From NCBI GenBank assembly GCA_963681505.1, contig OY811983.1, positions 209,501 through 273,500 on the forward strand: 64,000 nt of DNA, given 5' to 3'. Under the pieces are notes generated by a model. It was not told the origin of the DNA. It saw nothing but the letters and a program-made list of their open reading frames with translations, and ran no database searches. Within the stretch, counting starts at the first letter, position 1. Every line of letters begins with the position of its first letter. This DNA is from Eunapius fragilis (lineage: Eukaryota; Porifera; Demospongiae; Spongillida; Spongillidae). The translations under genes were made by a program, and so were the position numbers. Shown one piece after another: positions 28,745 through 43,699 of the stretch.

Positions 28745-29227
28745 AAGCAATTGGTCACGGCACGCCGAATTGCCCCAATTTGTTACAGATTGATCCTGTG
28801 AAAGTGCAGGAATCCATCGCAGCGTGCCGAATTGTGCTGAATTTTTGCAGATTGGACCAAAGACAGTGCAGCAATCGGTCGCAGCGCGCCGAATTGTGCC
28901 GAATAACATATTGCAGATTGATCCTGCGAAAGTGCAGCAATCCGTCTCAGCGCGCCGAATTGCGCCGAATTGTTGCAGATTGATCCCGCCATAGTGAAGC
29001 AATCGTTCTCAGCGCGCCGATTTGCCACGAATTGTTGCAGATTGATCCGGCGATAGTGCAGCATTCCGTTGTAGTGCGCCGAATTGTTACAGATTGGTTC
29101 CGAGAAAGTGCTGCAATCCGTCGCAGCGCGCCGAATTGTGTCAAGTTGTTACAGATTGATCCCGCAAAAATGCACCAATCCGTCGCAGCGCGCCGAATTG
29201 CGCTGGATTGTTACAGATTGATCCCGC
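28745..29227 (+). repeat. 62-mer satellite block 12
   Basis: This is a full 483-bp block paired with block 20 (offset 16,785). It shares GCAATCGTTCTC and GTGTCAAGTTGTTAC variants that other blocks lack. Confidence 0.95.
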
Positions 29228-30880
29228 AATCCCACTACCAATCCCACTACCACTACCACTACCAATCCCACTACCAATCCCACTACCACTACCACTACCT
29301 CTACCAATCCCACTACCAATCCCACTACCAATCCCACTACCAATCCCACTCCCCATCCCACTACCACTACCACTACCAATCCCACTACCAATCCCACCAC
29401 CAATCCCACTACCAATCCCACTACCAATCCCACTACCAATCCCACTACCACTACCACTACCACTACCAATCCCACTACCAATCCCACTACCACTACCACT
29501 TACAATCCCACTTCCACTACCACCACCAATTCCTCTACCAATCCCACTACCACTAAAATTTCCACTACCAATCCCACTACCAATCCCACTACCAATCCCA
29601 CTACCACTACCACTACCAATCCCACTACCAATCCCACTACCAATCCCACTACCAATCCCACTACCAATCCCACTACCACTACCAATCCCACTACCAATCC
29701 CACTACCATTACCACTACCACTACCAATCCCACTGCCAATCCCACAACCACTACCACTACCAATCCCACTACCACTACCACTACCACTACCAATTCCCCT
29801 ACCAATCCCACTACCACTACAATTTCCACTACCAATGCCACTACCAATCCCACTACCAATCCCACTACCAATCCCACTACCAATCCCACTACCAATCCCA
29901 CTACCACTACCAATCCCACTACCAATCCCACTACCACTACCACTACCACTACCAATCCCACTACCAATCCCACTACCAATTCCACCACCACTACCACTAC
30001 CAATCCCACTACCAATCCCACTACTAATCCCACCACCAATCCCACTACCAATCCCACTACCAATCCCACTACCAATCCCACTACCACTACCAATCCCACT
30101 ACCAATCCCACTACCAATCCCACTACCACTACCACTACCACTACCAATCCCACTACCAATCCCACTACCAATACCACTTACAATCCCACTACCACTACCA
30201 CTACCAATTCCCCTACCAATCCCACTACCACTAAAATTTCCACTACCAATCCCACTACCAATCCCACTACCAATCCCACAACCACTACCACTACCAATCC
30301 CACTACCAATCCCACTACCAATCCCACTACCAATCCCACTACCAATCCCACTACCACTACCAATCCCACTACCAATCCCACTACCAATCCCACTACCATT
30401 ACCACTACCACTACCAATCCCACTACCAATCCCACTACCTATCCCACTACCACTACCACTACCAATCCCACTACTAATCCCACTACCAATCCCACTACCA
30501 ATCCCACTACCAATCCCACTACCACTACCAATCCCACTACCAATCCCACTACCAATACCACTACCATTACCACTACCACTACCAATCCCACTACCAATCC
30601 CACTACCACTACCACTACCAATCCCACTACCACTACCACTACCAATTCCCCTAACAATCCCACTACCACTACCACTACCACTACCAATCCCACTACCAAT
30701 CCCACTACCAATCCCACTACCAATGCCACTACCAATCCCACTACCAATCCCACTACCAATCCCACTACCACTACCAATCCCACTACCAATCCCACTACCA
30801 ATCCCACTACCACTACCACTACAACTACCAATCCCACTACCAATCCCAATGCCACTACCACTACCAATCCCACTACGACT
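29228..30880 (+). repeat. 12-bp/6-bp minisatellite, array A12
   Basis: This 1,653-bp array is paired with A20 (1,659 bp). Both end with CACTACGACTAAAC rather than the usual CACTACCACTAAGC, and both contain CAATGCCACTACC shortly before that edge. Confidence 0.95.
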
Positions 30881-30997
30881 AAACAATTGGTCACGGCACG
30901 CCGAATTGCCTTAAATTGTTACAGATTGATCCTGTGAAAGTGCAGGAATCCGTCTCAGCGCGCCGAATTGCGCTGGATTGTTCCAGATTGATCCCGC
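30881..30997 (+). repeat. 62-mer satellite block 13 (two-monomer remnant)
   Basis: At only 117 bp, this block keeps the opening monomer and the closing monomer, joined at CCGTCTCAGCGCG. Its partner, block 21, is 245 bp. The internal loss looks like unequal exchange between monomers. Confidence 0.93.
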
Positions 30998-32374
30998 AAT
31001 CCCACTTCAATTACTACTACCAATCCCACTACCAATCCCACTACCAATCCCACTACCACTACCACTACCACTACCAATCCAACTACCACTACCACTACCA
31101 ATCCCACTACCAATCCCACTACCAATCCCACTACCAATCCCACTACCAATCCCACTACCAATCCCACTACCAATCCCACTACCAATCCCACTACCACTAC
31201 CAATCCCACTACCAATCCCACTACCAATCCCACCACCAATCCCACTACCAATCCCACTACCAATCCCACTACCAATCCCACTATCACTACCAATCCAACT
31301 ACCATTCCCACTACCAATCCCACTACCACTACCAATGCCACTACCAATCCCACTACCAATCCCACTACCAATCCCACTACCACTACCACTACCACTACCA
31401 ATCCCACTACCAATCCCACTACCAATCCCACTACCAATCCCACTAACAATCCCACTACCAATCCCACTACCACTACCAATCCCACTACCAATCCCACTAC
31501 CAATCCCACTACCACTACCACTACTACTACCAATCCCACTACCAATCCCACTACCACTACCACTACCAATCCCACTACCAATCCCACTACCAATCCCACT
31601 ACCAATCCCACTACCACTACCACTACCAATCCCTCTACCAATCCCACTACCAATCCCACTCCCAATCCCACTACCAATCCCACTACCAATCCCACTACCA
31701 ATCCCACTACCACTACCAATCCCACTACCAATCCCACTACCAATCCCACTACCACTACCACTACCACTACCAATCCCACTACCAATCCCACTACCACTAC
31801 CACTTACAATCCCACTACCACTACCACTACCAATTCCCCTACCAATCCCACTACCACTAAAATTTCCACTACCAATCCGACTACCAATCCCACTACCACT
31901 ACCACTACCAATCCCACTACCAATCCCACTACCACTACCACTACCTCTACCAATCCCACTACCAATCCCACTACCAATACCACTACCAATCCCACTACCA
32001 CTACCACTACCACTCCCAATCCCACTACCAATCCCACTACCAATCCCACTACCACTACCACTACCAATCCCACTACCAATCCCACTACCAATTCCACTAC
32101 CAATCCCACTACCACTACTAATCCCACTACCAATCCCACTACCAATACCACTACCACTACCACTACCACTACCAATCCCACTACCAATCCCACTACCACT
32201 ACCACTACCACTACCAATCCCACTACCAATCCCACTAACAATCCCACTACCAATCCCACTACCACTACCAATCCCACTACCAATCCCACTACCAATTTCA
32301 CTACCACTACCACTACTACTACCAATCCCACTACCAATCCCACTACCACTACCACTACCAATCCCACTACCACT
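30998..32374 (+). repeat. 12-bp/6-bp minisatellite, array A13
   Basis: This is a 1,377-bp array. Its first part matches A21, the last array of the second higher-order unit. Its last part (from about 31,800) matches the end of A4. The boundary between the two copies of the large unit therefore lies within it. Confidence 0.95.
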
Positions 32375-32857
32375 AAGCAATTGGTCACGGCACGCCGAAT
32401 TGCCCCAAATTGTTACAGATTGATCCTGTGAAAGTGCAGGAATCCGTCGCAGCGTGCCGAATTGTGCTGAATTTTGGCAGATTGGACCAAAGACAGTGCA
32501 GCAATCGGTCGCAGCGCGCCGAATTGTGCTGAATAACATATTGCAGATTGATCCTGCGAAAGTGCAGTAATCCGTCTCAGCGCGCCGAATTGCGCCGAAT
32601 TGTTGCAGATTGATCCCGCCATAGTGAAGCAATCGGTATCAGCGTGTTGATTTGCCACGAATTGTTGCAGATTGATCCGGCGATAGTGCAGCATTCCGTT
32701 GTAGTGCGCAGAATTGTTACAGATTGGTTCCGCGAAAGTGCTGCAATCCGTCGCAGCGCGCCGAATTGTGCCAAATTGTTACAGATTGATCCCGCAAAAA
32801 TGCACTAATCCGTCGCAGCGCGCCGAATTGCGCTGGATTGTTACAGATTGATCCCGC
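32375..32857 (+). repeat. 62-mer satellite block 14
   Basis: This 483-bp block is a near-perfect copy of block 5 at an offset of 20,847 bp, and includes GAATTTTGGCAG and GCGTGTTGATTTGCC. It is the first block of the second large unit. Confidence 0.95.
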
Positions 32858-33628
32858 AATCCCACTTCAATTACCACTACCAATCCCACTACCAATCCCA
32901 CTCCCCATCCCACTCCCCATCCCACTACCACTACCACTACCACTACCAATCCCACTACCAATCCGACCACCAATCCCACTACCAATCCCACTACCACTCC
33001 CACTACCAATCCCACTACCACTACCACTACCACTACCAATCCCACTACCAATCCCACTACCACTACCACTTACAATCCCACTTCCACTACCACTACCAAT
33101 TCCTCTACCAATCCCACTACCACTAAAATTTCCACTACCAATCCCACTACCAATCCCACTACCAATCCCACTACCACTACCAATCCCACTACCAATCCCA
33201 CTACCAATCCCACTAACAATCCCACTACCAATCTCACTACCACTACCAATCCCACTACCAATCCCACTACCAATCCCACTACCAATCCCACTACCACCAC
33301 CAATCCCACTACCAATCCCACTACCACTACCACTTCCACTACCAATCCCACTACCAATCCCAATACCACTATCACTACCAATCCCACTACAGCTACCACT
33401 ACCAATTCCCCTACCAATCCCACTACCACTACAATTTCCACTACCAATGCCACTACCAATCCCACTACCAATCCCACTACCAATCCCACTACCACTACCA
33501 CTACCACTACCAATCCCACTACCAATCCCACTACCAATCATACTACCAATCCCACTACCACTACCATTCCCACTACCAATCCCAATACCAATCCCACTAC
33601 CACTACCACTACCAATCCCACTACCACT
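32858..33628 (+). repeat. 12-bp/6-bp minisatellite, array A14
   Basis: This 771-bp array is paired with A5 (783 bp). It has the same CCCCATCCC start, AATCCGACCACC variant and CTACAGCTACC variant, and is two 6-bp steps shorter. Confidence 0.95.
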
Positions 33629-34111
33629 AAGCAATCGGTCTCGGCGCGCCGAATTGCCCCAAATTGTTACAGATTGATCCTTCGAAAGTGCAGGAATTAG
33701 TCGCAGCGTGCCGAATTGTGCTAAATTTTTGCAGATTGGACCAAAGAAAGTGCAGCAATAGGTCGCAGCGCGCCGAATTGTGCCGAATAACATATTGCAG
33801 ATTGATCCTGCGAAAGTGCAGCAATCCGTCTCAGCGCGCCGAATTGCGCCGTATTGTTGCAAATTGATCACGGCATAGTGAAGCAATCGGTCTTAGTGCG
33901 CCGAATTGCCCCTAATTGTTGCAGATTGATCCAGCGATAGTGCAGCAATCCGTTGTAGCGCGCCGAATTGTTACAGATTGGTTCCGCGAAAGTGCTGCTA
34001 TCCGTTGCTGTGCGCCGAATTGCGCCAATTTGTTACAGATTGATCCCGCAAAAGTGCACCAATCCGTCGCAGCGCGCCGAATTGCGCTGGATTGTTACAG
34101 ATTGATCCCGC
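33629..34111 (+). repeat. 62-mer satellite block 15
   Basis: This is a full 483-bp relative of blocks 6 and 7, which are 359 bp. It shows the probable ancestral state before two monomers were lost in the duplicated 4,669-bp units. Confidence 0.94.
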
Positions 34112-37100
34112 AATCCCACTACAATTAGCACTACCATTCCCACTACCAATCCCACTACCAATCCCACTACCACTACCACTACCACTACCAATCCCACTAC
34201 CACTACCACTACCAATCCCACTACCAATCCCACTGCCAATCCCACTACCAATCCCACTACCAATCCCACTACCTATCCCACTACCACTACCACTACCAAT
34301 CCCACTACCAATCCCACTACCAATCCCACCACCAATCCCACTACCGATCCCACTACCAATCCCACTACCACTACCAATCCCACTACCAATCCCACTACCA
34401 ATCCCTCTACCACTACCACTACCACTACCAATCCCACTACCAATCCCACTACCAATCCCACTACCACTACCACTACCAATCCCACTACCAATCCCACTAC
34501 CAATCCCTCTACCAATCCCACTACCAATCCCACTACCAATCCCACTACCAATCCCACTACCACTACCAATCCCACTACCAATCCCACTACCAATCCCACT
34601 ACCACTACCACTTCTACTACCAATCCCACTACCAATCCCACTACCACTACCACTACCAATCGCACTACCAATCCCACTACCACAACCAATCCCACTACCA
34701 ATCCCACTACCAATCCCACTACCACTACCAATCCCACTGCCAATCCCTCTGACACTACCACTACCAATCCCACTACCACTACCACTACCAATTCCCCTAC
34801 CAATCCCACTACCACTACAATTTCCACTACCAATGCCACTCCCAATCCCCTTACCAATCCCACTACCAATCCCACTACCACTACCACTACCACTACCAAT
34901 CCCACTACCAATCCCACTACCAATCCCAATACCAATCCCACTACCAATCCAACTACCAATCCCACTACCACTACCAATCCCACTACCAATCCCACTACCA
35001 ATCCCACTACCACTATCACTTCTACTACCAATACCACTACCAATCCCACTACCACTACCACTACCAATCCCACTACCAATCCCACTACCACTACCAATCC
35101 CACTACCAATCCCACTACCAATCCCACTACCACTACCACTACCACTACCAATCCCACTACCAATCCCACTACCAATCCCACTACCAATCCCACTACCAAT
35201 CCCACCACCAATCCCACTACCACTACCACTTACAATCCCACTACCACTACCACTACCACTACCAATCCCACTACCAATCCCACTACCACTACCACTACCA
35301 ATCCCACTACCACTTCCACTACCAATTCCCCTACCAATCCCACTACCACTAAAATTTCCACTACCAATGCCACTGCCAATCCTACTACCAATTCCACTAC
35401 CCTTCTCACAACCACTACCTCTACCAATACCAATCCCACTACCATTCCCACTACCAATCCCACTACCAATCCCACTACCACTACCAATCCCACTACCAAT
35501 CCCACTACCAATCCCACTACCACTACCACTACTACTACCAATCCCACTACTACTACCTCTACCAATCCCACAACCAATCCCACTACCACTACCACTACCA
35601 CTACCAATCCCACTACCAATCCCACTTCCAATCCCACTACCAATCCCACTACCAATCCCACTACCACTACCACTACCAATCCCACTACCAATCCCACTAT
35701 CAATCCCACCACCAATCCCACTACCACTACCAATCCCACTACCAATCCCACTACCACTACCACTACCACTACCACTACCACTACCAATCCCACTAACAAT
35801 CCCACTACCACTACCACTACCAATCCCACTACCACTACCACTACCAATTCCCCTAACAATCCCACTACCACTACCACTACCACTACCAATCCCACTACCA
35901 ATCCCACTACCAATCCCACTACCAATCACACTACCACTACCACTACCAATCCCACTACCAATCCCACTACCAATCCCACTACCAATCCCACTACAAATCC
36001 CACTACCACTACCACTACCAATCCCACTACCAATCCCACCACCAATCCCACTACCAATCCCACAACTAATCCCATTACCAATCCCACTACCACTACCAAT
36101 CCCACTACCAATCCCACTACCAATCCCACTACCACTACCACTACCACTACCAATCCCACTACAAATCCCACTACCACTACCACTTACAATCCCACGACCA
36201 CTACCACTACCAATTCCCCTACCAATCCCACTACCACTAAAATTTCCTCTACCAATCCCACTACCAATCCCACTACCAATCCCACTACCACTACCACTAC
36301 CAATCCCACTACCAATCCCACTACCAATCCCACTACCAATCCCACTACCAATCCCACTACTACTACCAATCCCACTACCAATCCCACTACCAATCCCACT
36401 ACCACTACCACTACCACTACTAATCGCACTACCAATCCCACTACCAATCCCACTACCACTACCACTACCAATCCCACTACCAATCCCACTACCAATTCCC
36501 CTAACAATCCCACTACCCCTACCACTACCAATCCCACTACCAATCCCACTACCATTACCACTACCAATCCCACTACCACTACCACTACCACTACCACTAC
36601 CACTACAACTACCAATCCCACTACCAATCCCACTACCATTACCACTACCAATCCCACTACCACTACCACTACCAATTCCCCTTACAATCCCACTACCCCT
36701 ACCACTACCACTACCAATCCCACTATCAATCCCACTACCAATCCCACTACCAATCCCACTACCAATCCCACTACCAATTCCCCTACCAATCCCACTACCA
36801 CTACAATTTCCACTACCAATGCCACTACCAATCCCACTACCAATGCCACTACCAATCCCACTACCACTACCACTACCACTACCAATCCCACTACCAATCC
36901 CACTACCAATCCCACTACCAATCCTACTACCAATCCCACTACCAATCCCACTACCAATCCCACTACCACTACCAATCCCACTACCAATCCCACTACCAAT
37001 CCCACTACCACTACCACATCTACTACCAATTCCACTACCAATCCCACTACCACTACCACTACCAATCCCACTACCAATCCCACTACCACTACCAATCCCA

Positions 37101-39411
37101 CTACCAATCCCACTACCAATCCCACTACCACTACCAATCCCACTACCAATCCCACTACCACTACCACTACCAATCCCACTACCACTACCACTACCAATTC
37201 CCTTACCAATCCCACTACCAATTCCACTACCAATCCCACTACCAATCCCACTACCAATCCCACTACCAATCCCACTACCACTACCACTACCAATCCCACT
37301 TCCAATCCCTCTATCAATCCCACCACCAATCCCACTACCACTACCAATCCCACTACCAATCCTACTACCAATACCACTACCACTACCAATCCCACTACCA
37401 ATCCCACTACCAATCCCACTACCAATCCCACTACCAATCCCACTACCAATCCCACTACCAATCCCACTACCTCTACCAATCCCACTACCAATCCCACTAC
37501 CAATCCCACTACCACTATCACTTCTACTACCAATACCACTACCAATCCCACTACCACTACCACTACCAATCCCACTACCAATCCCACTACCACTACCAAT
37601 CCCACTACCAATCCCACTACCAATCCCTCTACCACTACCACTACCACTGCCAATCCCACTACCAATCCCACTACCACTACCACATACAATCCCACTACCA
37701 CTACCACTACCAATTCCCCTACCAATCCCACTACCACTAAAATTTCCACTACCAATCCCACTACCAATCCCACTACCAATCCCACTACCACTACCAATCC
37801 CACTACCAATCCCACTACCAATCCCACTACCACTACCACTACCACTACCACTACCAATCCCACTACCAATCCCACTACCACTACCACTATCAATCCCACT
37901 ACCAGTACCACTACCAATTCCCCTACCAATCCCACTACCACTAAAATTTCCACTACCAATGCCACTACCAATCCTACTACCAATCCCACTACCCTTCCCA
38001 CTACCACTACCACTACCACTACCAATCCCACTACCATTCCCACTACCAATCCCACTACCAATCCCACAACCACTACCAATCCCACTACCAATCCCACTAC
38101 CGATCCCACTTCCAATCCCACTACCACTACCACTACTACTGCCAATCCCACTACTACTACCACTACCAATCCCACAACCAATCCCACTACCACTACCACT
38201 ACCTCTACCAATCCCACTACCAATCCCACTACCAATCCCACTACCAATCCCACTACCATTCCCACTACCACTACCACTACCAATCCCACTACCAATCCCA
38301 CTATCAATCCCACCACCAATCCCACTACCACTACCAATCCCACTACCAATACCACTACCAATCCCACTACCAATCCCACTAACAATCCCACTACCACTAC
38401 CACTACCAATCCCACTACCACTACCACTACCAATTCCCCTAACAATCCCACTACCACTACCACTACCACTACCAATCCCACTTCCAATCCCACTACCAAT
38501 CCCACTACCAATCCCACTACCACTACCACTACCAATCCCACTACCAATCCCACTACCAATCCCACTACAAATCCCACTACCAATCCCACTACCACTACCA
38601 CTACCAATCCCACTACCAATCCCACTACCAATCCCACCACCATTCCCACTACCAATCCCACTACTAATCCCATTACCAATCCCTCTACCACTACCAATCC
38701 ACTACCAATCCCACTACCAATCCCACTACCACTACCACTACCACTACCAATCCCACTACCAATCCCACTACCACTACCACTCACAATCCCATGACCACTA
38801 CCGCTACCAATTCCCCTACCAATCCCACTACCACTAAAATTTCCACTACCAATCCCACTACCAATCCCACTACCAATCCCACTACCACTACCACTACCAA
38901 TCCCACTACCAATCCCACTACCAATCCCACTACCAATCCCACTACCAATCCCACTACTACTACCAATCCCACTACCAATCCCACCACCAATCCCACTACC
39001 ACTACCACTACCAATACCAATCGCACTACCAATCACACTACCAATCCCACTACCAATCCCACTACCAATCCCACTACCACTACCAATCCCACTACCAATG
39101 CCACTACCAATGCCACTACCACTACCACTACCACTACAACTACCAATCCCACTACCAATCCCACTACCACTACCACTACCAATCCCACTACCACTACCAC
39201 TACAAATTCCCCTAACAATCCCACTACCCCTACCACTACCACTACCAATCCCTCTACAAATCCCACTACCAATCCCACTACCAATCCCACTACCAATCCC
39301 ACTACCAATCCCACTACCACTACCAATCCCACTACCAATCCCACTACCACTACCACTACTACTACCAATCCCACTACCAATCCCACTACCACTACCAATC
39401 CCACTACCACT
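34112..39411 (+). repeat. 12-bp/6-bp minisatellite, array A15 (longest)
   Basis: This 5,300-bp array corresponds to A6 and A7 but is rearranged and longer. The one-base deletion CCAATCCACTACC recurs near 38,697. It hosts the longest open frame in the window, 1,581 codons of Pro/Ile/Leu from 34,092 to 38,837, and a 995-codon minus-strand frame. Both result from the 6-base periodicity. Confidence 0.96.
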
Positions 39412-39832
39412 AAGCAATTGGTCACGGCACGCCGAATTGCCCCAAATTGTTACAGATTGATCCTGTGAAAGTGCTAGAATCCGTCGCAGAGTGCCGAATT
39501 GTGCTGAATTTTTGCAGATTGGACCAAAGACAGTGCAGCAATCGGTTGCAGCGCGCCGAATTGTGCCGAATAACATATTGCAGATTGATCCTGCGAAAGT
39601 GCAGCAATCCGTCTCAGCGCGCCGAATTGCGCCGAATTGTTGCACATTGATCCCGCCATAGTGAAACAATCGGTCTCAGTGCGCCGATTTGCCACGAATT
39701 GTTGCAGATTGATCCGTCGATAGTGCAGCATTCCGTTGTAGTGCGCCGAATTGTTACAGATTGATCCCGCAAAAATGCACCAATTCGTCGCAGCGCGCCG
39801 AATTGCGCTGGATTGTTACAGATTGATCCCGC
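39412..39832 (+). repeat. 62-mer satellite block 16 (one monomer short)
   Basis: This 421-bp block is the partner of block 8 and shares CTAGAATCC and GTTGCACATTGATCC. Confidence 0.94.
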
Positions 39833-40411
39833 AATCCCACTTCAATTACCACTACCAATCCCACTACCAATCCCACTTCCCATCCCACTCCCCATCCCAC
39901 TACCACTACCACTACCACTACCAATCCCACTACCAATCCCACCACCAATCCCACTACCAATCCCACTACCAATCCCACTACCAATCCCACTACCACTACC
40001 ACTACCACTACCAATCCCTCTACCAATCCCACTACCGCTACCACTTCCAATCCCACTTCCACTACCACTACCAATTCCTCTACCAATCCCACTACCACTA
40101 AAATTTCCACTACCAATCCCACTACCAATCCCACTACCAATCCCACTACCACTACCACTACCAATCCCACTACCAATCCCACTACCAATTCCCCTACCAA
40201 TCCCACTACCACTACAATTTCCACTACCAATGCCACTACCAATCCCACTACCAATCCCACTACCAATCCCACTACCACTACCACTACCACTACCAATCCC
40301 ACTACCAATCCCACTACCAATCATACTACCAATCCCACTACCACTACCATTCCCACTACCAATCCCAATACCAATCCCACTACCACTACCACTACCAATC
40401 CCACTACCACT
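39833..40411 (+). repeat. 12-bp/6-bp minisatellite, array A16
   Basis: This 579-bp array is the partner of A8 without its one-base deletion. Local differences include CTACCGCTACC near 40,030. Confidence 0.95.
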
Positions 40412-40780
40412 AAGCAATCGGTCTCGGCGCGCCGAATTGCCCCAATTTGTTACAGATTGATCCTTCGAAAGTGCAGCAATTAGTCGTAGCGTGCCGAATT
40501 GTGCTAAATTTTTGCAGATTGGACCAAAGAAAGTGCAGCAATAGGTCGCAGCGCGCCGAATTGTGCCGAATAACACATTGCAGATTGATCCTGCGAAAGT
40601 GCAGCAATCCGTCTCAGCGCGCCGAATTGCGCCGTATTGTTGCAAATTGATCACGCCATAGTGAAGCAATCGGTCTTAGTGCGCCGAATTGCCCCTAATT
40701 GTTGCAGATTGATCCAGCGAAAGTGCACCAATCCGTCGCAGCGCGCCGAATTGCGCTGGATTGTTACAGATTGATCCCGC
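40412..40780 (+). repeat. 62-mer satellite block 17 (shortened)
   Basis: This 369-bp partner of block 9 has AAAGTGCACCAATCC where block 9 has AAAGTGCTCCAATCC. Confidence 0.94.
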
Positions 40781-41653
40781 AATCCCACTTCAATTACCAC
40801 TACCAATCCCACCACCAATCCCACTACCAATCCCACTACCACTACAACTACCACTACCAATCCCACTACCACTACCACTACCAATCCCACTACCAATCCC
40901 ACTACCAATCCCACTACCAATCCCACTACCACTACCACTACCAATCCCACTACCAATCCCACTACCAATCCCACCACCAATCCCACTACCGATCCCACTA
41001 CCAATCCCACTACCACTACCAATCCCACTACCAATCCTACTACCAATCCCACTACCACTACCACTACCAATACCAATCCCACTACCAATCCCACCACCAA
41101 TCCCACTACCGATCCCACTACCAATCCCACTACCACTACCAATCCCACTACCAATCCCACTACCAATCCCACTACCACTACCACTACCAATACCAATCCC
41201 ACTACCAATCCCACTACCACTACCACTACCAATCCCACTACCAATCCCACTACCAATCATACTACCAATCCCACTACCACTACCAATCCCACTACCAATC
41301 CCAATACCAATCCCACTACCACTACCACTTACAATCCCACGACCACTACCACTACCAATTCCCCTACCAATCCCACTACCACTAAAATTTCCACTACCAA
41401 TCCCACTACCAATCCCACTACCAATCCCACTACCACTACCACTACCAATCCCACTACCACTACCACTACCAATTCCCCTAACAATCCCACTACCCCTACC
41501 ACTATCACTACCAATCCCACTACCAATCCCACTACCAATCCCACTACCACTACCAATCCCACTACCAATCCCACAACGTATCCCACTACCACTACCACTA
41601 CTACTACCAATCCCACTACCAATCCCACTACCACTACCAATCCCACTACCACT
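40781..41653 (+). repeat. 12-bp/6-bp minisatellite, array A17
   Basis: This 873-bp array is the partner of A9 and has the same CACTACCGATCCC pair and ACAACGTATCCC variant. It is 12 bp shorter. Confidence 0.95.
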
Positions 41654-42136
41654 AAGCAATTGGTCACGGCACGCCGAATTGCCCCAAATTGTTACAGATT
41701 GATCCTGTGAAAGTGCAGGAATCCGTCGCAGCGTGCCGAATTGTGCTGAATTTTTGCAGATTGGACCATAGACAGTGCAGCAATCGGTCGCAGCGCGCCG
41801 AATTGTGCCGAATAACGTATTGCAGATTGATCCTGCAAAAGTGCAGCAATCCGTCTCAGCGCGCCGAATTGCGCCGAATTGTTGCAGATTGATCCCGCCA
41901 TAGTGAAGCAATCGGTCTCAGCGCGCCGATTTGCCACGAATTGTTGCAGATTGATCCGGCGATAGTGCAGCATTCCGTTGTAGTGCGCCGAATTGTTACA
42001 GATTGGTTCCGCGAAAGTGCTGCAATCCGTCGCAGCGCGCCGAATTGTGCCAAATTGTTACAGATTGATCCCGCAAAAATGCACCAATCCGTCGCAGCGT
42101 GCCGAATTGCGCTGGATTGTTACAGATTGATCCCGC
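41654..42136 (+). repeat. 62-mer satellite block 18
   Basis: This is a full 483-bp partner of block 10, with private changes GACCATAGACAG and GCCGAATAACGTATT. Confidence 0.95.
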
Positions 42137-43699
42137 AATCCCACTACCAATCCCACTACCACTACCACTACCAATCCCACTACCAATCCCACTACCACTA
42201 CCACTACCTCTACCAATCCCACTACCGATCCCACTACCAATCCCACTACCAATCCCACTACCACTACCACTACCACTACCAATCCCACTACCAATCCCAC
42301 TACCAATCCCACTACCAATACCACTACCAATACCACTACCAATCCCACTACTAATCCCACTGCCAATCCCACTACCAATCCCACTACCACTACCAATCCA
42401 TCTACCATTCCCACTACCAATCCCACTACCACTACCACTACCACTACAAATCCCACTACCAATCCCACTACCACTACCACTTACAATCCCACTACCACTA
42501 CCACTACCAATTCCCCTACCAATCCCACTACCACTAAAATTTCCACTACCATTCCCACTACCAATCCCACTACCAATCCCACTACCACTACCACTACCAA
42601 TCCCACTACCAATCCCACTACCAATCCCACTACCAATCCCACTACCAATCCCACTACCAATCCCACTACCACTACCAATCCCACTACCAATCCCACTACC
42701 AATCCCACTACCACTACCACTTCTACTACCAATCCCACTACCAATCCCACTACCACTACCACTACCAATCCCACTACCAATCCCACTACCACTACCAATC
42801 CCACTACCAATCCCACTACCAATCCCACTACCACTACCAATCCCACTACCAATCCCACTACCACTACCACTTCCAATCCCACTACCACTACCACTACCAA
42901 TTCCCCTACCAATCCCACTACCACTACAATTTCCACTACCAATGCCACTACCAATCCCACTACCAATCCCACTACCAATCCCACTACCACTACCACTACC
43001 ACTACCAATCCCACTACCAATCCCACTACCAATCCCACTTCCAATCCCACTACCAATCCCACTACCAATCCCACTACCACTACCAATCCCAATCCCACGA
43101 CCACTACCACTACCAATTCCCCTACCAATCCCACTACCACTAAAATTTCCACTACCAATCCCACTACCAATCCCACTACCAATCCCACTACCACTACCAC
43201 TACCAATCCCACTACCAATCCCACTACCAATCCCACTACCAATCCCACTACCACTACCAATCCCACTACCAATCCCACTACCAATCCCACTACCACTACC
43301 ACTACCACTACCAATCGCACTACCAATCCCACTACCAATCCCACTACCACTACCACTACCACTACCACTACCAATCCCACTACCAATCCCACTACAAATC
43401 CCACTACTAATCCCACTACCACTACCACTACCAATCCCACTACCACTACCACTTCCAATTCCCCTAACAATCCCACTACCCCTACCACTACCACTACCAA
43501 TCCCACTACCAATCCCACTACCAATCCCACTACCAATCCCACTACCAATCCCACTACCAATCCCACTACCAATCCCACTACCAATCCCACTACCACTACC
43601 AATCCCACTACCAATCCCACTACCAATCCCACTACCACTACCACTACTACTACCAATCCCACTACCAATCCCACTACCACTACCAATCCCACTACCACT
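42137..43699 (+). repeat. 12-bp/6-bp minisatellite, array A18
   Basis: This 1,563-bp array is the partner of A10. It lacks the ~60-bp duplicated segment with ACCATTACC words present there. Its end retains CGAATGGCCCC in the following block. Confidence 0.95.

Noticed and set aside
34092-38837. A 1,581-codon + strand frame and similar giant frames as repetitive proteins
   Set aside because: The frames arise in several reading frames on both strands at once from a 6/12-base word with few stops. They run into 62-mer blocks without splice logic and are broken by a shared 1-base deletion in three copies.
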